This document shows, piece by piece, positions 1 through 8,606 of a DNA stretch of 54,055 bases. The stretch's first letter is position 1. Each line of letters starts with the position of its first letter. Location: NCBI GenBank assembly GCA_025057155.1, contig JANWYD010000016.1, forward strand, positions 1-54,055, in the 5' to 3' direction. The position numbers were made by a program, and so were the translations under genes. The notes beneath the pieces were generated by a model that saw nothing but the letters and a program-made list of their open reading frames with translations, did no database searches and was not told the origin of the DNA. Origin of the DNA: Chloroflexaceae bacterium. GTDB lineage: Bacteria > Chloroflexota > Chloroflexia > Chloroflexales > Chloroflexaceae.

Positions 1-1
1 C

Positions 2-1621
2 TGGCTGGCCGCGGACGGGCAGGTGGAGGAGGCGGTGCGTCTCTACCTCGCCGCCGGTGAGGACGACGCCGCGGCCCGGCTGGTCGAGGAGCAACTCATG
101 CGGGACCTGGACAGTGTCGCAGCAAGCGAGTCAGTGTGCACCTGGCTCGATCTCCTGCCCCGCCACCTGATCGCTCGCCGCCAGGGGCTGAGTTTGATCC
201 AGGCTCGTCTTGCAGTCTTCAGTACGGATATTGAAGGACTGGAAAGCGCCCTGACCAACCTCGACGCCTTACTCGCCAGCGCCTACGATCCCGATCTGAC
301 GCTGCCGCGGGCCGGGGCTGCGGGCGATCTGGCGGCGCTGCGGGGTATTCTTGCCTGCTGGAAAGGCCACCCCACCGATGCCATCCATGAGTTACAGCAG
401 GCGCTGCGCCTCCAGCCTTCACAGGATCTCGCCGTTCAGGCCCTGCTGTTTCTGGGCCTTGCTTATGTCCTGAATGGCCAGCATGAGGAAGGCTTTCGGC
501 TGCTTCGCAGCGATCTTCCCGATGTCCGATCAATCCTGGGAAGGCGCTTTGAGTTAGCTCGGCGCACGAGTCTGTGCTGGATGCACATCATTACGGGCAA
601 CGTGGATGCACTGCTGCACGAGGCTCGCCGAATGTCCACCCTTGTCGCTGTTGAGCAACCTGGCGACTTCTGGTTCGGCTATACGGCGCATTGCCTGGCC
701 AGGGCATATTACGAGTCAAATAACCTTTCAGAAGCCGAAGCGCATTTTAGACTGATTATAGATCGTAAATATCAGGCAGATCACCCGACCTGCCTCAACA
801 GCATCATCGGCATGGCGCTGGTCGCCGCGGCGCGGAAGGACTTTAGCGAGGCGCAAGGTTATATCGAGGAGGCGCTGCTGTTCGCCCGCAATGTTGGCAG
901 CCCCGCCTTGCTTCACGTGGCGTTGGGAGGCGCGGCGCGGGTAGCGCTGGCCATGGGCGATCTTGCGGCGGCCCGGCGCTACGCAGACAGGATTGGGACG
1001 GATATCTTCATGGGCCTGCGCATCTCCCTCGAGACGCCCCAACTGTCGCAGGTCCAGGTGTTGATCGCCACGGCGGATCACGACGCGCTGGCGCGTGCGG
1101 AAACGTTACTCAGCAGTTACCTGCACACCCTGGAGCAGGTTCACAACCGGCGCCTGTTGATTACGGCGCTGGCGCTGCACGCGTTGCTACGGCACGCGCA
1201 GCAGCGTCCCATCGAGGCGCTCGACATTCTTGAGAGGGCGGTGCAACTGGCCGCGCCGCAGAACCTGGTGCGCGCGCTGGTCGATCTTGGCCCGGCCATC
1301 GAACCGTTGCTGCGCGCCCTTATGCAGCGGGGCGTAGCGACAGAGTACCTGGAGCGCGTGCTGGCGGCATCTGGGGCGGAACCTGTCACCGCGCAACGGC
1401 GGCAATCCGGCCCTCCGCGGCCCGTGGAGGCGCTGACGCGCCGCGAGCGAGAGATTCTGGTTCTGCTCGCCGAACGCTGGTCGAACCAGGAGATAGCCGA
1501 CCGGTTATCAGTATCGGTGAACACCGTCCGCAAACACACCAGCACGATCTACGACAAACTGGGGGTCAACAGTCGCCGCGAAGCCGTAGCCATAGGCCGG
1601 GCTCTAGGTTTGTTGCCCTAG
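2..1621 (+). CDS. LuxR-family (MalT-like) transcriptional regulator, 3' part
   Basis: The reading frame is open from the first bases of the window, so this is the C-terminal part of a larger protein; the GTG at 23 is probably internal. The visible part is an alpha-helical TPR-like repeat region of about 460 residues followed by a LuxR/GerE helix-turn-helix in the last 65 residues (LTRREREILVLLAE, then NQEIADRLSVSVNTVRKH). That order matches the C-terminal half of MalT/LAL regulators, which normally carry an NTPase domain upstream, here outside the window. Such proteins sense a ligand and activate transcription; the ligand cannot be told. A strong palindrome lies just downstream. Confidence 0.85.
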   Translation, partial: WLAADGQVEEAVRLYLAAGEDDAAARLVEEQLMRDLDSVAASESVCTWLDLLPRHLIARRQGLSLIQARLAVFSTDIEGLESALTNLDALLASAYDPDLTLPRAGAAGDLAALRGILACWKGHPTDAIHELQQALRLQPSQDLAVQALLFLGLAYVLNGQHEEGFRLLRSDLPDVRSILGRRFELARRTSLCWMHIITGNVDALLHEARRMSTLVAVEQPGDFWFGYTAHCLARAYYESNNLSEAEAHFRLIIDRKYQADHPTCLNSIIGMALVAAARKDFSEAQGYIEEALLFARNVGSPALLHVALGGAARVALAMGDLAAARRYADRIGTDIFMGLRISLETPQLSQVQVLIATADHDALARAETLLSSYLHTLEQVHNRRLLITALALHALLRHAQQRPIEALDILERAVQLAAPQNLVRALVDLGPAIEPLLRALMQRGVATEYLERVLAASGAEPVTAQRRQSGPPRPVEALTRREREILVLLAERWSNQEIADRLSVSVNTVRKHTSTIYDKLGVNSRREAVAIGRALGLLP

Positions 1622-1689
1622 CAGGGCGAGCGGGTCAGTCCGCTGCCCTCCCTGCTGAGGGGCAACCCCATAGGCGCAACCCTCCGGTC

Positions 1690-1730
1690 TTGCCTGTGGG
1701 CGCAACCCTCCGGGTTGCGCCCACAGGCAA
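1690..1730. terminator. Bidirectional terminator-like 19-bp perfect hairpin
   Basis: The two 19-base arms (1690-1708 and 1712-1730) are perfectly complementary with a TCC loop, and the arms are flanked by A-rich and T-containing sequence. It sits between the convergent regulator gene (ends 1621) and the secreted-protein gene (ends 1757), so it probably ends both transcripts. Its core CAACCC-TCC-GGGTTG recurs elsewhere in the window. Confidence 0.75.
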
Positions 1731-1756
1731 AAACCGCTTTTCCTGCTCCCGCCTCA

Positions 1757-3973
1757 CTACCGTCTGATGATAACGGGCATGTAAACCCGCTCGCCACCGG
1801 CAGCCGGTCCGGGCGCGGGTCGCACCGGGCCGTAGAGGCGCCTGGCGCCACTGACCTCCCGCTCCTCCAGCCAGTAGGTGAGATTGCTCGCACCCGCCCC
1901 CTGATCGGTCCAGCTATACGTAGCGCCACTGGTTGCGCTGCCACGGGCCGGGATGGGCGCGCCGGTCACCCGCACGGCGTCTTCCAGATTGCCGCTGCTG
2001 CTACGCAGAATGTGGAAGCTCTCGGCGCCAGGCTCCACTCCCGTTTCCCAGGCAACCACCACCCCGGCGGGGGTGCGGGTGGCCGTCAAGCTGCGGAGCG
2101 TCACTGCCGTCGGATCGATTACGCGCAGGGGCGCCGTCAGGATGTTGCTGGGGTAAAATGTCCAGAGATCCAACCCCTTCTTGTCACCATGCCCCCCATC
2201 TTCGCGACAAACCCCCGGCGGCAGGGCAGGGTTGCCGCCTTCTGTAAAGCCAAAGGCCCGCTGACCGCTGCGAGTGTCGTAGCCCAGCAGCGGATCGCTC
2301 GCCGGCGGGTTCGGCGGGTTGCCGAAGCCGTTGGGATTGGCCGCGTTACCCGGACAGAGGGGGCCATTCTCGGCCTGGCCGATCAGGACGCCGGAGGGGG
2401 TGCGATAGCCCCGGTCATCGTAGAACGCGCCGAAGCAGCCGCCGTTCCAGGGCGGGCAGGCGCCGTTGGGCGGGTTGGTCAACTCGAGGATCGGCCCGCC
2501 GTCAATGTTGTTCTCTACGTCCACGAAGGGAAAGTGAATCTCGCCGCCCAGCATCACGGCTCGCGCCTGGAAATCGCCGACCGGGAACAACTGGCCGGCG
2601 TTATCCCGCCCGTCCCAGGGGATGGTTACCGCGATTGGCGTCTGCGCCGGAGAAAAGGCGTTATCCTGTCCCGCCCAGGCGGTGCCTGTCGGGGCGCCGG
2701 CGGACGCGACACCGCGGAAGGCGCGGTTCTGGGGATTGTTCGGGTCAAAGTTCACCCCATCACGGCTGATGATCAGTTGATAGTTGCCGGGCTGGGAGGC
2801 AGTGAAGCTGAAGGTCCCACCCTCGCCGATGCCGGTGGTATTCCCACCCCTTGGACCGGTAAAGCTCAGATTGCCGATGAGCGGAGGGACCGGGGTTAAT
2901 GGAATGCCCAGGACCGTCAGCACCTCCGGATCGGGCAGGTTGGCGAAAATGGGATACCGCGGCGCCGACAGGCTCACTTCGCCGTCGCCTTGCAACTGGA
3001 TCAACCCGTTCTGATCATCGAAGGAGGCGGTGGGGTCAGCCAGCAGGGCGCGGTAGAGCGGCCGCGGAGGCTGGCCGGGAACATTGATCTGAAAGCCGAG
3101 TTGATTGGCGTAGAAGAGAAAGCCAAACGGATCGCCTCGGGAGCTGACCCGGTAAATGAACCCGGAGTCGGTTACCACATAGGCCGTGGCGGCAATCGGG
3201 CGGCCGTTCCCGCCAGTGATGGCAGCGAAGTAATAGGCGAAGAGCCGGCCAGGACGCTCGACGCCTCCGGCGTCACGCACCGTCACGTCCCAGGCCGTCA
3301 CACTGGTGCGCTGAAGCGGGCCAAAATCGTCGGCGGTGGGATTATCAAGCCCGCCGCTGACAACGGGCACCTCGGTACTGCTAGGTCCCGACGGGCCGAT
3401 GAAGGCCACGAAGTAGATCCCCGTGACCGGCGCGTTATACACGCAGGGGGTGTACCCGCCAGGGTTGGGCAGCGGGCCGGCCAGCTCCTGGGCGCGGTTT
3501 TCGATCCGGCCCACATTCGGGCCCCCTCCTGTCGCTGCGCGATAGGCGTTACAGCTAAAGCCATTCGTAAAGGCGCCCGGCTGCGGCGGAACGGCCGGTC
3601 CGGCCAGGGCGGGAAGCGCTTCCTGACCGATCAACCCGGTCACAATGCCAGGGTTGTAGACCAGAATGTCACCGAGGTTTGGCTCACCGCTAACATTGAT
3701 CGCGCTTGATCCGAGCAGGATCTGCTCGCCTTGCCGGGCGTAGAGGCGCAGCAGAGTGCGCCGGGCGAGGATTACGGGCGAATCGCCGCCGCCGTAGGTG
3801 CGCGCCGTCCATTCGAGATGGGCGCGAAAGCGTCCAGGCACCGGTTCGGGATAGAGGGTGCGGCTTCCTTCGCCGCGAGCGATCGAGGCGATGAGCACGG
3901 GCACAAGAACCAGGATCAGGCCAACGAATAATCCGGCGCGCCGTAGCGCGTTGCTCTGGAACAATCGGCGCAT
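1757..3973 (-). CDS. Large secreted Ig/Fn3-like surface protein ending in YMPVIIRR
   Basis: The start at 3973 is chosen because GGAGGAGG lies directly upstream; a longer frame to 4018 has no such site. The 738-residue product begins with a basic stretch and a hydrophobic Sec signal (FVGLILVLVPVLIASIA) and has no later membrane helix. The middle holds a FlgD-like Ig strand pattern (IPWDGRDNAGQLFPVGDFQAR), and residues ~630-720 look like a fibronectin-III module (ATRTPAGVVVAWETG). Several Cys and many Gly/Pro/Asn suggest a folded extracellular protein. It ends in VYMPVIIRR, a short hydrophobic-basic tail I recognise from Chloroflexota exported proteins. Function unknown; a surface or matrix protein is inferred. 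Confidence 0.8.
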   Translation of the reverse strand: MRRLFQSNALRRAGLFVGLILVLVPVLIASIARGEGSRTLYPEPVPGRFRAHLEWTARTYGGGDSPVILARRTLLRLYARQGEQILLGSSAINVSGEPNLGDILVYNPGIVTGLIGQEALPALAGPAVPPQPGAFTNGFSCNAYRAATGGGPNVGRIENRAQELAGPLPNPGGYTPCVYNAPVTGIYFVAFIGPSGPSSTEVPVVSGGLDNPTADDFGPLQRTSVTAWDVTVRDAGGVERPGRLFAYYFAAITGGNGRPIAATAYVVTDSGFIYRVSSRGDPFGFLFYANQLGFQINVPGQPPRPLYRALLADPTASFDDQNGLIQLQGDGEVSLSAPRYPIFANLPDPEVLTVLGIPLTPVPPLIGNLSFTGPRGGNTTGIGEGGTFSFTASQPGNYQLIISRDGVNFDPNNPQNRAFRGVASAGAPTGTAWAGQDNAFSPAQTPIAVTIPWDGRDNAGQLFPVGDFQARAVMLGGEIHFPFVDVENNIDGGPILELTNPPNGACPPWNGGCFGAFYDDRGYRTPSGVLIGQAENGPLCPGNAANPNGFGNPPNPPASDPLLGYDTRSGQRAFGFTEGGNPALPPGVCREDGGHGDKKGLDLWTFYPSNILTAPLRVIDPTAVTLRSLTATRTPAGVVVAWETGVEPGAESFHILRSSSGNLEDAVRVTGAPIPARGSATSGATYSWTDQGAGASNLTYWLEEREVSGARRLYGPVRPAPGPAAGGERVYMPVIIRR

Positions 3974-4247
3974 AACCTCCTCCTGCCCCGCTGGGGGGCG
4001 CAGGCACGTTGCGAGCAACGCAAAGCAAGCTGCCTGGCCACGCTTCTGCGAAAAAACAGCCAGCTTGCCTGCCTGCGCCGCTCTTGCCAGGCACGCTCAT
4101 TCCAACAACTACTCGCTGGAGATTGCGTATACCGCGGGCCGAACGATCCGGATCGCGGAGGGCTGCAGCCTCCAAAGATTTCACTACAGATGAGGTGACG
4201 GCGCCGGACCCGGATACGTCACACCCCGAGAGAGTGGGGCATCAGCG

Positions 4248-5345
4248 CTAATAGCGCAAAATCAGGGCGATCCGACCGTGCTGAGGAAGGGAGCCATCGT
4301 CAACGAACACCACACGACCACCCTTCTCAAGCACCTTGACGATCACCGCGTCCACGGCGTCATCGAGCGCCTCGGGGCCGCTGGTCTGGTCGGGATTGAG
4401 GATAATGTTGCCGGCAAGATCAGAGGGATCAATCAGGGCCGGCTCGTGGTAGCCCTCTTCAACCACGAGGGTCGCGCCGCGCCCTTCGTGGGCGAAGCGC
4501 CAGACCTCGCCGATGGTGGAGGCCGAGCGCTGCGCGCCAACAGCGGCGTTCAACTCGTCGAAGATCGCCAGGCGGCGCGCGCCAAGGCTTTCGCGAACCG
4601 GTGGCCAGATCATTTTGCCCAGGTCGTGGGCCGAGGTGGCATCGTAGTTGCCCGTCAGGGTGGCGATGATCTGATTGGCATGGCTGGTCACTTCACGAAA
4701 AAAAGCGATGTTGCGATCAACGCCGGCCAGAGCAAGGGGCAGCGGATCTCGGGCCATGAACGTTCCCAGAGCATGATCCACATTGCGAAAGAAGTTCCGG
4801 CTGTATTCATCGCGCAGTAGTGAGTAGTTGATTGCCACATCCTTAGGACCGGGCCGCCCGCTGCTCAGATTGGGGTTGCTCATCGGGAAGGGCGTGCCGG
4901 GACGCAACTCCTCGAGGTCGTCGCGCACGGCCTCGAAGAGGCGGGTCTGCTGCTCAGAGAGAGCCAGCACCCAGTAGCGCGGCGAGCGATTGAAGGCGTA
5001 GATCAAGTCGCGAACGAAGAACGTATCATCCACCACGACACGCTCAGGCAGCGTGAAGGGCAGACGGAACATCTTCGTCATCTCGGCGTTCACAAAGATC
5101 GCCATGCCATCGAGGTTGTGCTCGTGGTCAATATCTGCGGTCGCCTGTTCGAGCAGGCGCAGCACCGACGCCACCTCGCGCTTGCCCAGTTCGCCGGTGA
5201 GCCGGTTGGTCGCCTCAGCAACCAGGTTCTTGAGGCGGATCGGGTCCTGGCGATTATCGGGCGAGGTGCGATGGGTAGGCAGAGTGATAGTAAGGCACGG
5301 ATACTCGCGAACAGCAGCGAGATCAACAATGTCCTGGCGGTTCAT
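4248..5345 (-). CDS. baeRF family 3 / Balon-like putative ribosome-binding protein
   Basis: The 365-residue protein opens with an ATG preceded by AAGGAA. Its N-terminus (YPCLTITLPTHRTSPDNRQD, then PIRLKNLVAEA) is the hallmark of the bacterial archaeo-eukaryotic release-factor family (baeRF family 3). The C-terminal ~120 residues (GRGATLVVEEGYHEP, then DDAVDAVIVKVLEKGGRVVFVDDG) fit the eL30-like domain of aeRF1/Pelota relatives. Known members of this wider group include the hibernation factor Balon, which occupies the ribosomal A site. There is no GGQ motif, so peptide release is unlikely. A stress or hibernation role is inferred from the family. It stands alone, next to a divergently unrelated response regulator on the same strand. 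Confidence 0.75.
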   Translation of the reverse strand: MNRQDIVDLAAVREYPCLTITLPTHRTSPDNRQDPIRLKNLVAEATNRLTGELGKREVASVLRLLEQATADIDHEHNLDGMAIFVNAEMTKMFRLPFTLPERVVVDDTFFVRDLIYAFNRSPRYWVLALSEQQTRLFEAVRDDLEELRPGTPFPMSNPNLSSGRPGPKDVAINYSLLRDEYSRNFFRNVDHALGTFMARDPLPLALAGVDRNIAFFREVTSHANQIIATLTGNYDATSAHDLGKMIWPPVRESLGARRLAIFDELNAAVGAQRSASTIGEVWRFAHEGRGATLVVEEGYHEPALIDPSDLAGNIILNPDQTSGPEALDDAVDAVIVKVLEKGGRVVFVDDGSLPQHGRIALILRY

Positions 5346-5412
5346 TGGAAATGTTCCTTGTGGCTAGACGAACGGGCGAGTCACCCGGCTGCGCGCCGGT
5401 CCGACGCTCACC

Positions 5413-5418
5413 ATTATA
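5413..5418 (-). promoter_or_regulatory. -10 box (TATAAT) for the baeRF-like gene
   Basis: A perfect TATAAT on the minus strand lies in the 76-bp gap between the response regulator stop and the baeRF start, giving a leader of about 60 bases. No good -35 box is visible at 17 bp, so the assignment rests on the -10 alone. Confidence 0.45.
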
Positions 5419-5421
5419 CGC

Positions 5422-6132
5422 CTATACCGCCAGCGCGAGCGAACGGCGCCGTAGCGTTTCCGGGTAGGGTTCCGAAGCATCGGGTGACGCAACAGTTCGC
5501 TGCCCATAGATCATTGCCAGAGCCTCCGCTCGCGAGCGCACCCCCAGTTTGCTAAGTTTGCTATAGATGTTTCGGAGGTGAAATTTTACGGTTGATGAAC
5601 TGATCTGCAAGCGCCGGGCAATGTCATTGTTGGAGATGCCCTGGAGCAGCAGGCTCAAGACGGCCTGTTCACGCTCCGACAACTCCTCCTGATCGAGATC
5701 GTTTTCATTTTGCCCGACAATAGCCAGTGCGGCGATGTCGGGGTCAATCGTCAACAGGCCGCCAGCGGCGCTCCTGATGGCCTGTACCAGGTCGAAGGCG
5801 TCAATCTGCTTCAGCAAGTACCCAACGATGCCGAGTTGCAGCCCGTGACGCAGCAGCGTCTCATCTACCCGGTCAACGAGAACAATGACGCTCACCTTCG
5901 GATACTGCTGGCGCATCTGTGCAATAAGGCTAAGCGCGCCAGGCAAGGCGCCGTCGAGCAATACCAGATCAGGACGCAGGCGCTCACAGAGTGTCAGCAC
6001 ATCGGCGCTGCGGCTTGCTTCACCGACGATCTCGAAGTCGGGAAAGGTAGAACAGATCTGCCGGATGCCGGCCCGGAAAATCGCCTGTGCGTCGGCGCTG
6101 ATCAGTCGAATCATCCCTTTCTGTCCCATCAT
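5422..6132 (-). CDS. NarL/FixJ-type response regulator (orphan)
   Basis: A receiver domain (residues ~5-125) carries the phospho-acceptor Asp in LRPDLVLLDGALPG and the conserved Lys in VGYLLKQ. It is followed by a LuxR helix-turn-helix (LSEREQAVLSLLLQG, then NNDIARRLQISSSTVKFHLRN). I set the start at 6132 (236 residues) because AAGGG sits 5 bp upstream; a longer frame to 6255 adds 41 residues not typical of the family, and an ATG at 6114 is another option. The receiver's acidic pair is reduced to one Asp (SAD). No histidine kinase is in the window, so signal and targets are unknown. Confidence 0.85.
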   Translation of the reverse strand: MMGQKGMIRLISADAQAIFRAGIRQICSTFPDFEIVGEASRSADVLTLCERLRPDLVLLDGALPGALSLIAQMRQQYPKVSVIVLVDRVDETLLRHGLQLGIVGYLLKQIDAFDLVQAIRSAAGGLLTIDPDIAALAIVGQNENDLDQEELSEREQAVLSLLLQGISNNDIARRLQISSSTVKFHLRNIYSKLSKLGVRSRAEALAMIYGQRTVASPDASEPYPETLRRRSLALAV

Positions 6133-6662
6133 CGTTACCCTTGGCATTCCGTTATCGGCGGAAGTCGCTCCACCCCGGCCAGAGGTCTCCCGCTCCTCCA
6201 AACGGCTGCGATGCGGTGCAATCCAGGCCGACATGACTATCGCTGTGCAGACCACACTGTGCAGCGGCTTGAGCCGGGGAACTTACGCTTCCGTCCCCTC
6301 GTTATAGTGACGGTGCATAACCCTCCGGGAGGACCTTACTTCAACCTGAACCGCATTTTGAGGATCGTGGGATAGTTGTGCGATTAGACTGCGTTTTAGT
6401 GTAACACTCCGGCTGCGCTGCGGCGTCACACAAAAAGGAGTAATTTCCTTCGCCGCCGGCCATCCACGCACAATGTGACCCGGCGGCGATGGTCTATGCT
6501 GTTACTGACCGTTTGCTCGCCGGTGTCTTCTACCGGCTTCCCCAGATCTACTTCATTTCATGTGATGCGACGCGCAGGGTCTGGTGCTACCCTTACAGAG
6601 AGCGCCGCTGGTTCGAATAGTGAAATGATGCGCACATGACCCTTTCCGGCCACGGTCCGAAG
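6133..6662. other. Intergenic region, 530 bp, no gene seen
   Basis: This stretch lies upstream of the divergently oriented response regulator and the small conserved gene. I see a short CCCTCCGGGAGG palindrome near 6321 and a CCGGTG...ACCGG pair near 6521, but no convincing promoter, RNA gene or ORF. Confidence 0.4.
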
Positions 6663-6920
6663 ATGTACACCATCCACGTGCGAGGACATGTTGAGCCGCA
6701 CTGGGAAACGGAACTGCGCATGCAGATCGCTTACCAGCATACCGACGACGGCGAGATCAGCCTGCTTAGGGGCCGCCTGCCCGATCAGGCGGCGCTGCTT
6801 GGCATTCTCGGCTGGCTGGCTATGTGGGGTTATGAAATCCTTGGCTTTGTGATGTCTTCCCCACCGGCTGCCCCCCCAGGGGAAGCTCTTTCAGACAACC
6901 ATCCCGATAGGCAAGTATAG
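6663..6920 (+). CDS. Small conserved hypothetical protein
   Basis: The protein of 85 residues (94 if the ATG at 6636 is used) shows a beta-rich start YTIHVRGHVEPHW and the pattern GEISLLRGRLPDQAALLGIL. I have seen this pattern in many small Chloroflexota and Bacillota proteins, typically V.GH..........T.L.G...DQAALHGLL. Neither ATG has a good ribosome binding site; the internal ATG is preferred because it begins at the conserved block. The C-terminal tail is Pro/Asp-rich and looks unstructured. Function unknown; in other genomes such genes often sit beside transporters, and here it precedes a decayed transporter fragment. Confidence 0.6.
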   Translation: MYTIHVRGHVEPHWETELRMQIAYQHTDDGEISLLRGRLPDQAALLGILGWLAMWGYEILGFVMSSPPAAPPGEALSDNHPDRQV

Positions 6921-6960
6921 AGTTTTCCGCTGTTTCCCGCAGAAGGGGCGGCAGCAGTCC

Positions 6961-7239
6961 AGAGCGCCGGGGCACCTGGGCGCGGCGCAGGCCTCGGCTA
7001 CGATTCTGGCCTTCCTGATTGCCGGGGCCCTGGGCACGTTTCTGAGCTGGCGGTACGCCTTCGGCCTGCTGGTGATCCTGGCGGCGGCGATCTTTGGGCT
7101 GAGTTTCCGGCTGAAACCGGTGCCGGCGCTGGCGATTATCCCTGCCGGCAAACTGCCCCATTACAAGCCCGAGGAGATCTCGGTGGAGACGACCGAGGAA
7201 ATGGCGACCGTCGCGAAGCCGAAGCGGGCGCCCTGGTGA
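6961..7239 (+). pseudogene. C-terminal remnant of an MFS transporter
   Basis: Frame 1 from about 6973 reads HLGAAQASATILAFLIAGAL, then GTFLSWRYAFGLLVILAAA, and ends with a charged tail at the TGA at 7237-7239. This is two transmembrane helices joined by a short loop, as in DHA-type major facilitator proteins; the SWR(Y/W)AF/L pattern matches the intact MFS protein at 10191. There is no plausible start and the upstream frame has no membrane segments, so the first two thirds or more are missing. I read it as a degraded duplicate or deletion remnant. Confidence 0.55.
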
Positions 7240-7267
7240 TACCGAAGACTGCCGATGGGCAAGGGGC

Positions 7268-7286
7268 GGGGAAACCTGGTTTCCCC
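7268..7286. repeat. Dispersed palindrome GGGGAAACCNGGTTTCCCC, copy 1
   Basis: A near-perfect 19-bp palindrome. Related copies occur at 8558, 9960, 16677, 26768, 45237 and 49836, nearly all between genes. Confidence 0.8.
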
Positions 7287-7325
7287 GCTAACCCAATTGA
7301 AGGGCGGAGAGAAAGGAGAGCCTGG

Positions 7326-7521
7326 ATGAGTTCAGTGAGCGACGGCGCGCGCCGGTATGCGTGCGAGCCGGCCAACGCCGAGCGCTTTCTGGAGGAACTG
7401 TTCGGTTTCTGACGGTCTGCACGCCCCGAACGAGAGTTACCGCGTCGAGATGTTTCAGCGAGGCATCGAGACGGCGATCGTATACCTGGAGGAACTGGCG
7501 CGTCTGGAGCGCCGGGCATAG
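7326..7521 (+). pseudogene. Small ORF split by an apparent single-base frameshift
   Basis: An ATG at 7326 with AAGGAG seven bases upstream opens a 28-codon frame ending at TGA 7410-7412 (MSSVSDGARRYACEPANAER, then FLEELFGF). If the T at 7410 is skipped, the frame continues DGLHAPNESYRVEMFQRG and then IETAIVYLEELARLERRA to the TAG at 7519-7521, giving a coherent acidic 64-residue protein. The good ribosome site and amphipathic ending suggest a real small gene. It could be a mutation, a base-calling error or, less likely, recoding. It sits 24 bases before the DUF1269 gene. Function unknown. Confidence 0.5.
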
Positions 7522-7544
7522 CGGCGAGGAAGGAGATGCCAACC

Positions 7545-8219
7545 ATGAGCGAGGCTCCGGTGCAGGTGATCGTGGCGGCCTTCAGTGACCAGACCAGCGC
7601 CCGCGCGATGATGGACGACCTCAAGCAGGGGCGCAAGGAAGGGCTGATCGGGATCATTGACGCGGCGGTGGTAGTCAAAGACGAGAACGGCAAACTCAAG
7701 GTCATCGACTCGAAGCGGCGCAGCCGGCGCACCACCGGCCTGATCACTGGCGGGGTCGTGGGCGGCCTCGTGGGCCTGCTGGCCGGCCCGGTGGGCTGGG
7801 CGGCCCTGGGCGGCGGTGCGGTGGGCATGCTGGCGGGCCGCCTGGCGGGCCTGCCGACCAGACGCGCCATGGAGGGCATCGGCGAGGCGCTGACGCCGGG
7901 ATCGTCGGCAATTGTGGCGGTGATCGAGCACAAGTGGATTCCGCAGATCGAGGAGGCGCTGGTCGAGGCCGGGGCGTCGGTGCTGCGCAGCGCCATCGCC
8001 GCCGACATCCGCGCGCAACTGGAGGCCGGCGGCAACGTGCTCTACACCGCCATGGCCGGGGAGTCTGGCGAGGGCCTTGCCCGAGTGGCCGAAGGCCCGG
8101 AGGGTGTGCGCGTCACCGGCGTGATCGCCGGCGAGGAGGGCATTTTCATCGGCGACGCCCAGTTCACCGACGAGGAGCCGGAAGCCGAAGGCGGCGAGAC
8201 GACCGGGGAAAAATCGTAG
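7545..8219 (+). CDS. DUF1269 family glycine-zipper membrane protein
   Basis: The start at 7545 has AAGGAG 9 bp upstream; the ATG at 7536 directly abuts it and is less likely. The 224-residue protein has an N-terminal alpha/beta part (VQVIVAAFSDQTSARAMMDDL), a Gly-rich hydrophobic hairpin (ITGGVVGGLVGLLAGPVGWA, then ALGGGAVGMLAG) at ~65-100, a second alpha/beta repeat (SSAIVAVIEHKWIPQIEEAL) and an acidic tail. This is the usual layout of DUF1269 proteins, which are thought to be membrane-associated, often stress-linked, and of unknown function. Confidence 0.8.
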   Translation: MSEAPVQVIVAAFSDQTSARAMMDDLKQGRKEGLIGIIDAAVVVKDENGKLKVIDSKRRSRRTTGLITGGVVGGLVGLLAGPVGWAALGGGAVGMLAGRLAGLPTRRAMEGIGEALTPGSSAIVAVIEHKWIPQIEEALVEAGASVLRSAIAADIRAQLEAGGNVLYTAMAGESGEGLARVAEGPEGVRVTGVIAGEEGIFIGDAQFTDEEPEAEGGETTGEKS

Positions 8220-8262
8220 GCACGCAAGGCGTGGCTCCGGGTACGTTCCCGTCCTGCACCGA

Positions 8263-8335
8263 CCCGTCCCCCTCCCTGACCCTCCCCCGCCGGGAGAGGG
8301 AATCGGGCGTCTCCCCCTCTGGAGGGAGGCTGGGA
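8263..8335. repeat. C-rich/G-rich intergenic hairpin repeat
   Basis: A run of CCCCCTCCC-type sequence is followed by its G-rich complement (CTCCCCCTCTGGAGGGAGG). The same style of element recurs near 10008, 16727, 28977 and 37660. Confidence 0.55.
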
Positions 8336-8371
8336 GGTGCGTGTTCAAAGTTGGGGCAACCCCGCAGACCT

Positions 8372-8446
8372 GGGAGCGAGGGCGTCCCGCCCTCGTCAGG
8401 ATTCGAGGGCAAGATGCCCTCGCTCCCAGGAGAAGTGTGAACAGTT
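8372..8446. repeat. Dispersed hairpin repeat, copy 1 (CGAGGGC...GCCCTCG type)
   Basis: Two nested hairpins (GAGGGCGTCCCGCCCTC and CGAGGGCAAGATGCCCTCG) end in AGGAGAAGTGTGAACAGTT. A second copy at 21545-21620 has the same order and an identical 3' end. Confidence 0.75.
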
Positions 8447-8557
8447 ACGGTGGGAGGGAGGCGGAACCCGGCCAACGGCAACCTGCCCGAGAACCGTAGT
8501 CTCAGGAGCGTTTCCGGGGGGCTTCGCCCTGCCAGATCCTCCCATCAGGCGGGGCGT

Positions 8558-8576
8558 GGGGAAACCTGGTTTCTCC
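8558..8576. repeat. Dispersed palindrome GGGGAAACCNGGTTTCCCC, copy 2
   Basis: One mismatch (TTTCTCC). It is preceded by a GGGGGGCTTCGCCCTGCC half-element, as in the copies at 16677 and 26768. It ends 31 bases before the pepT start. Confidence 0.75.
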
Positions 8577-8606
8577 ATTGCACTTCAAAGGAGCAGCATA
8601 CCCGTC

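Noticed and set aside
1715-2899. 394-codon plus-strand frame opposite the secreted protein
   Set aside because: Overlaps the palindrome and is antisense to a coherent secreted protein with a good ribosome site.
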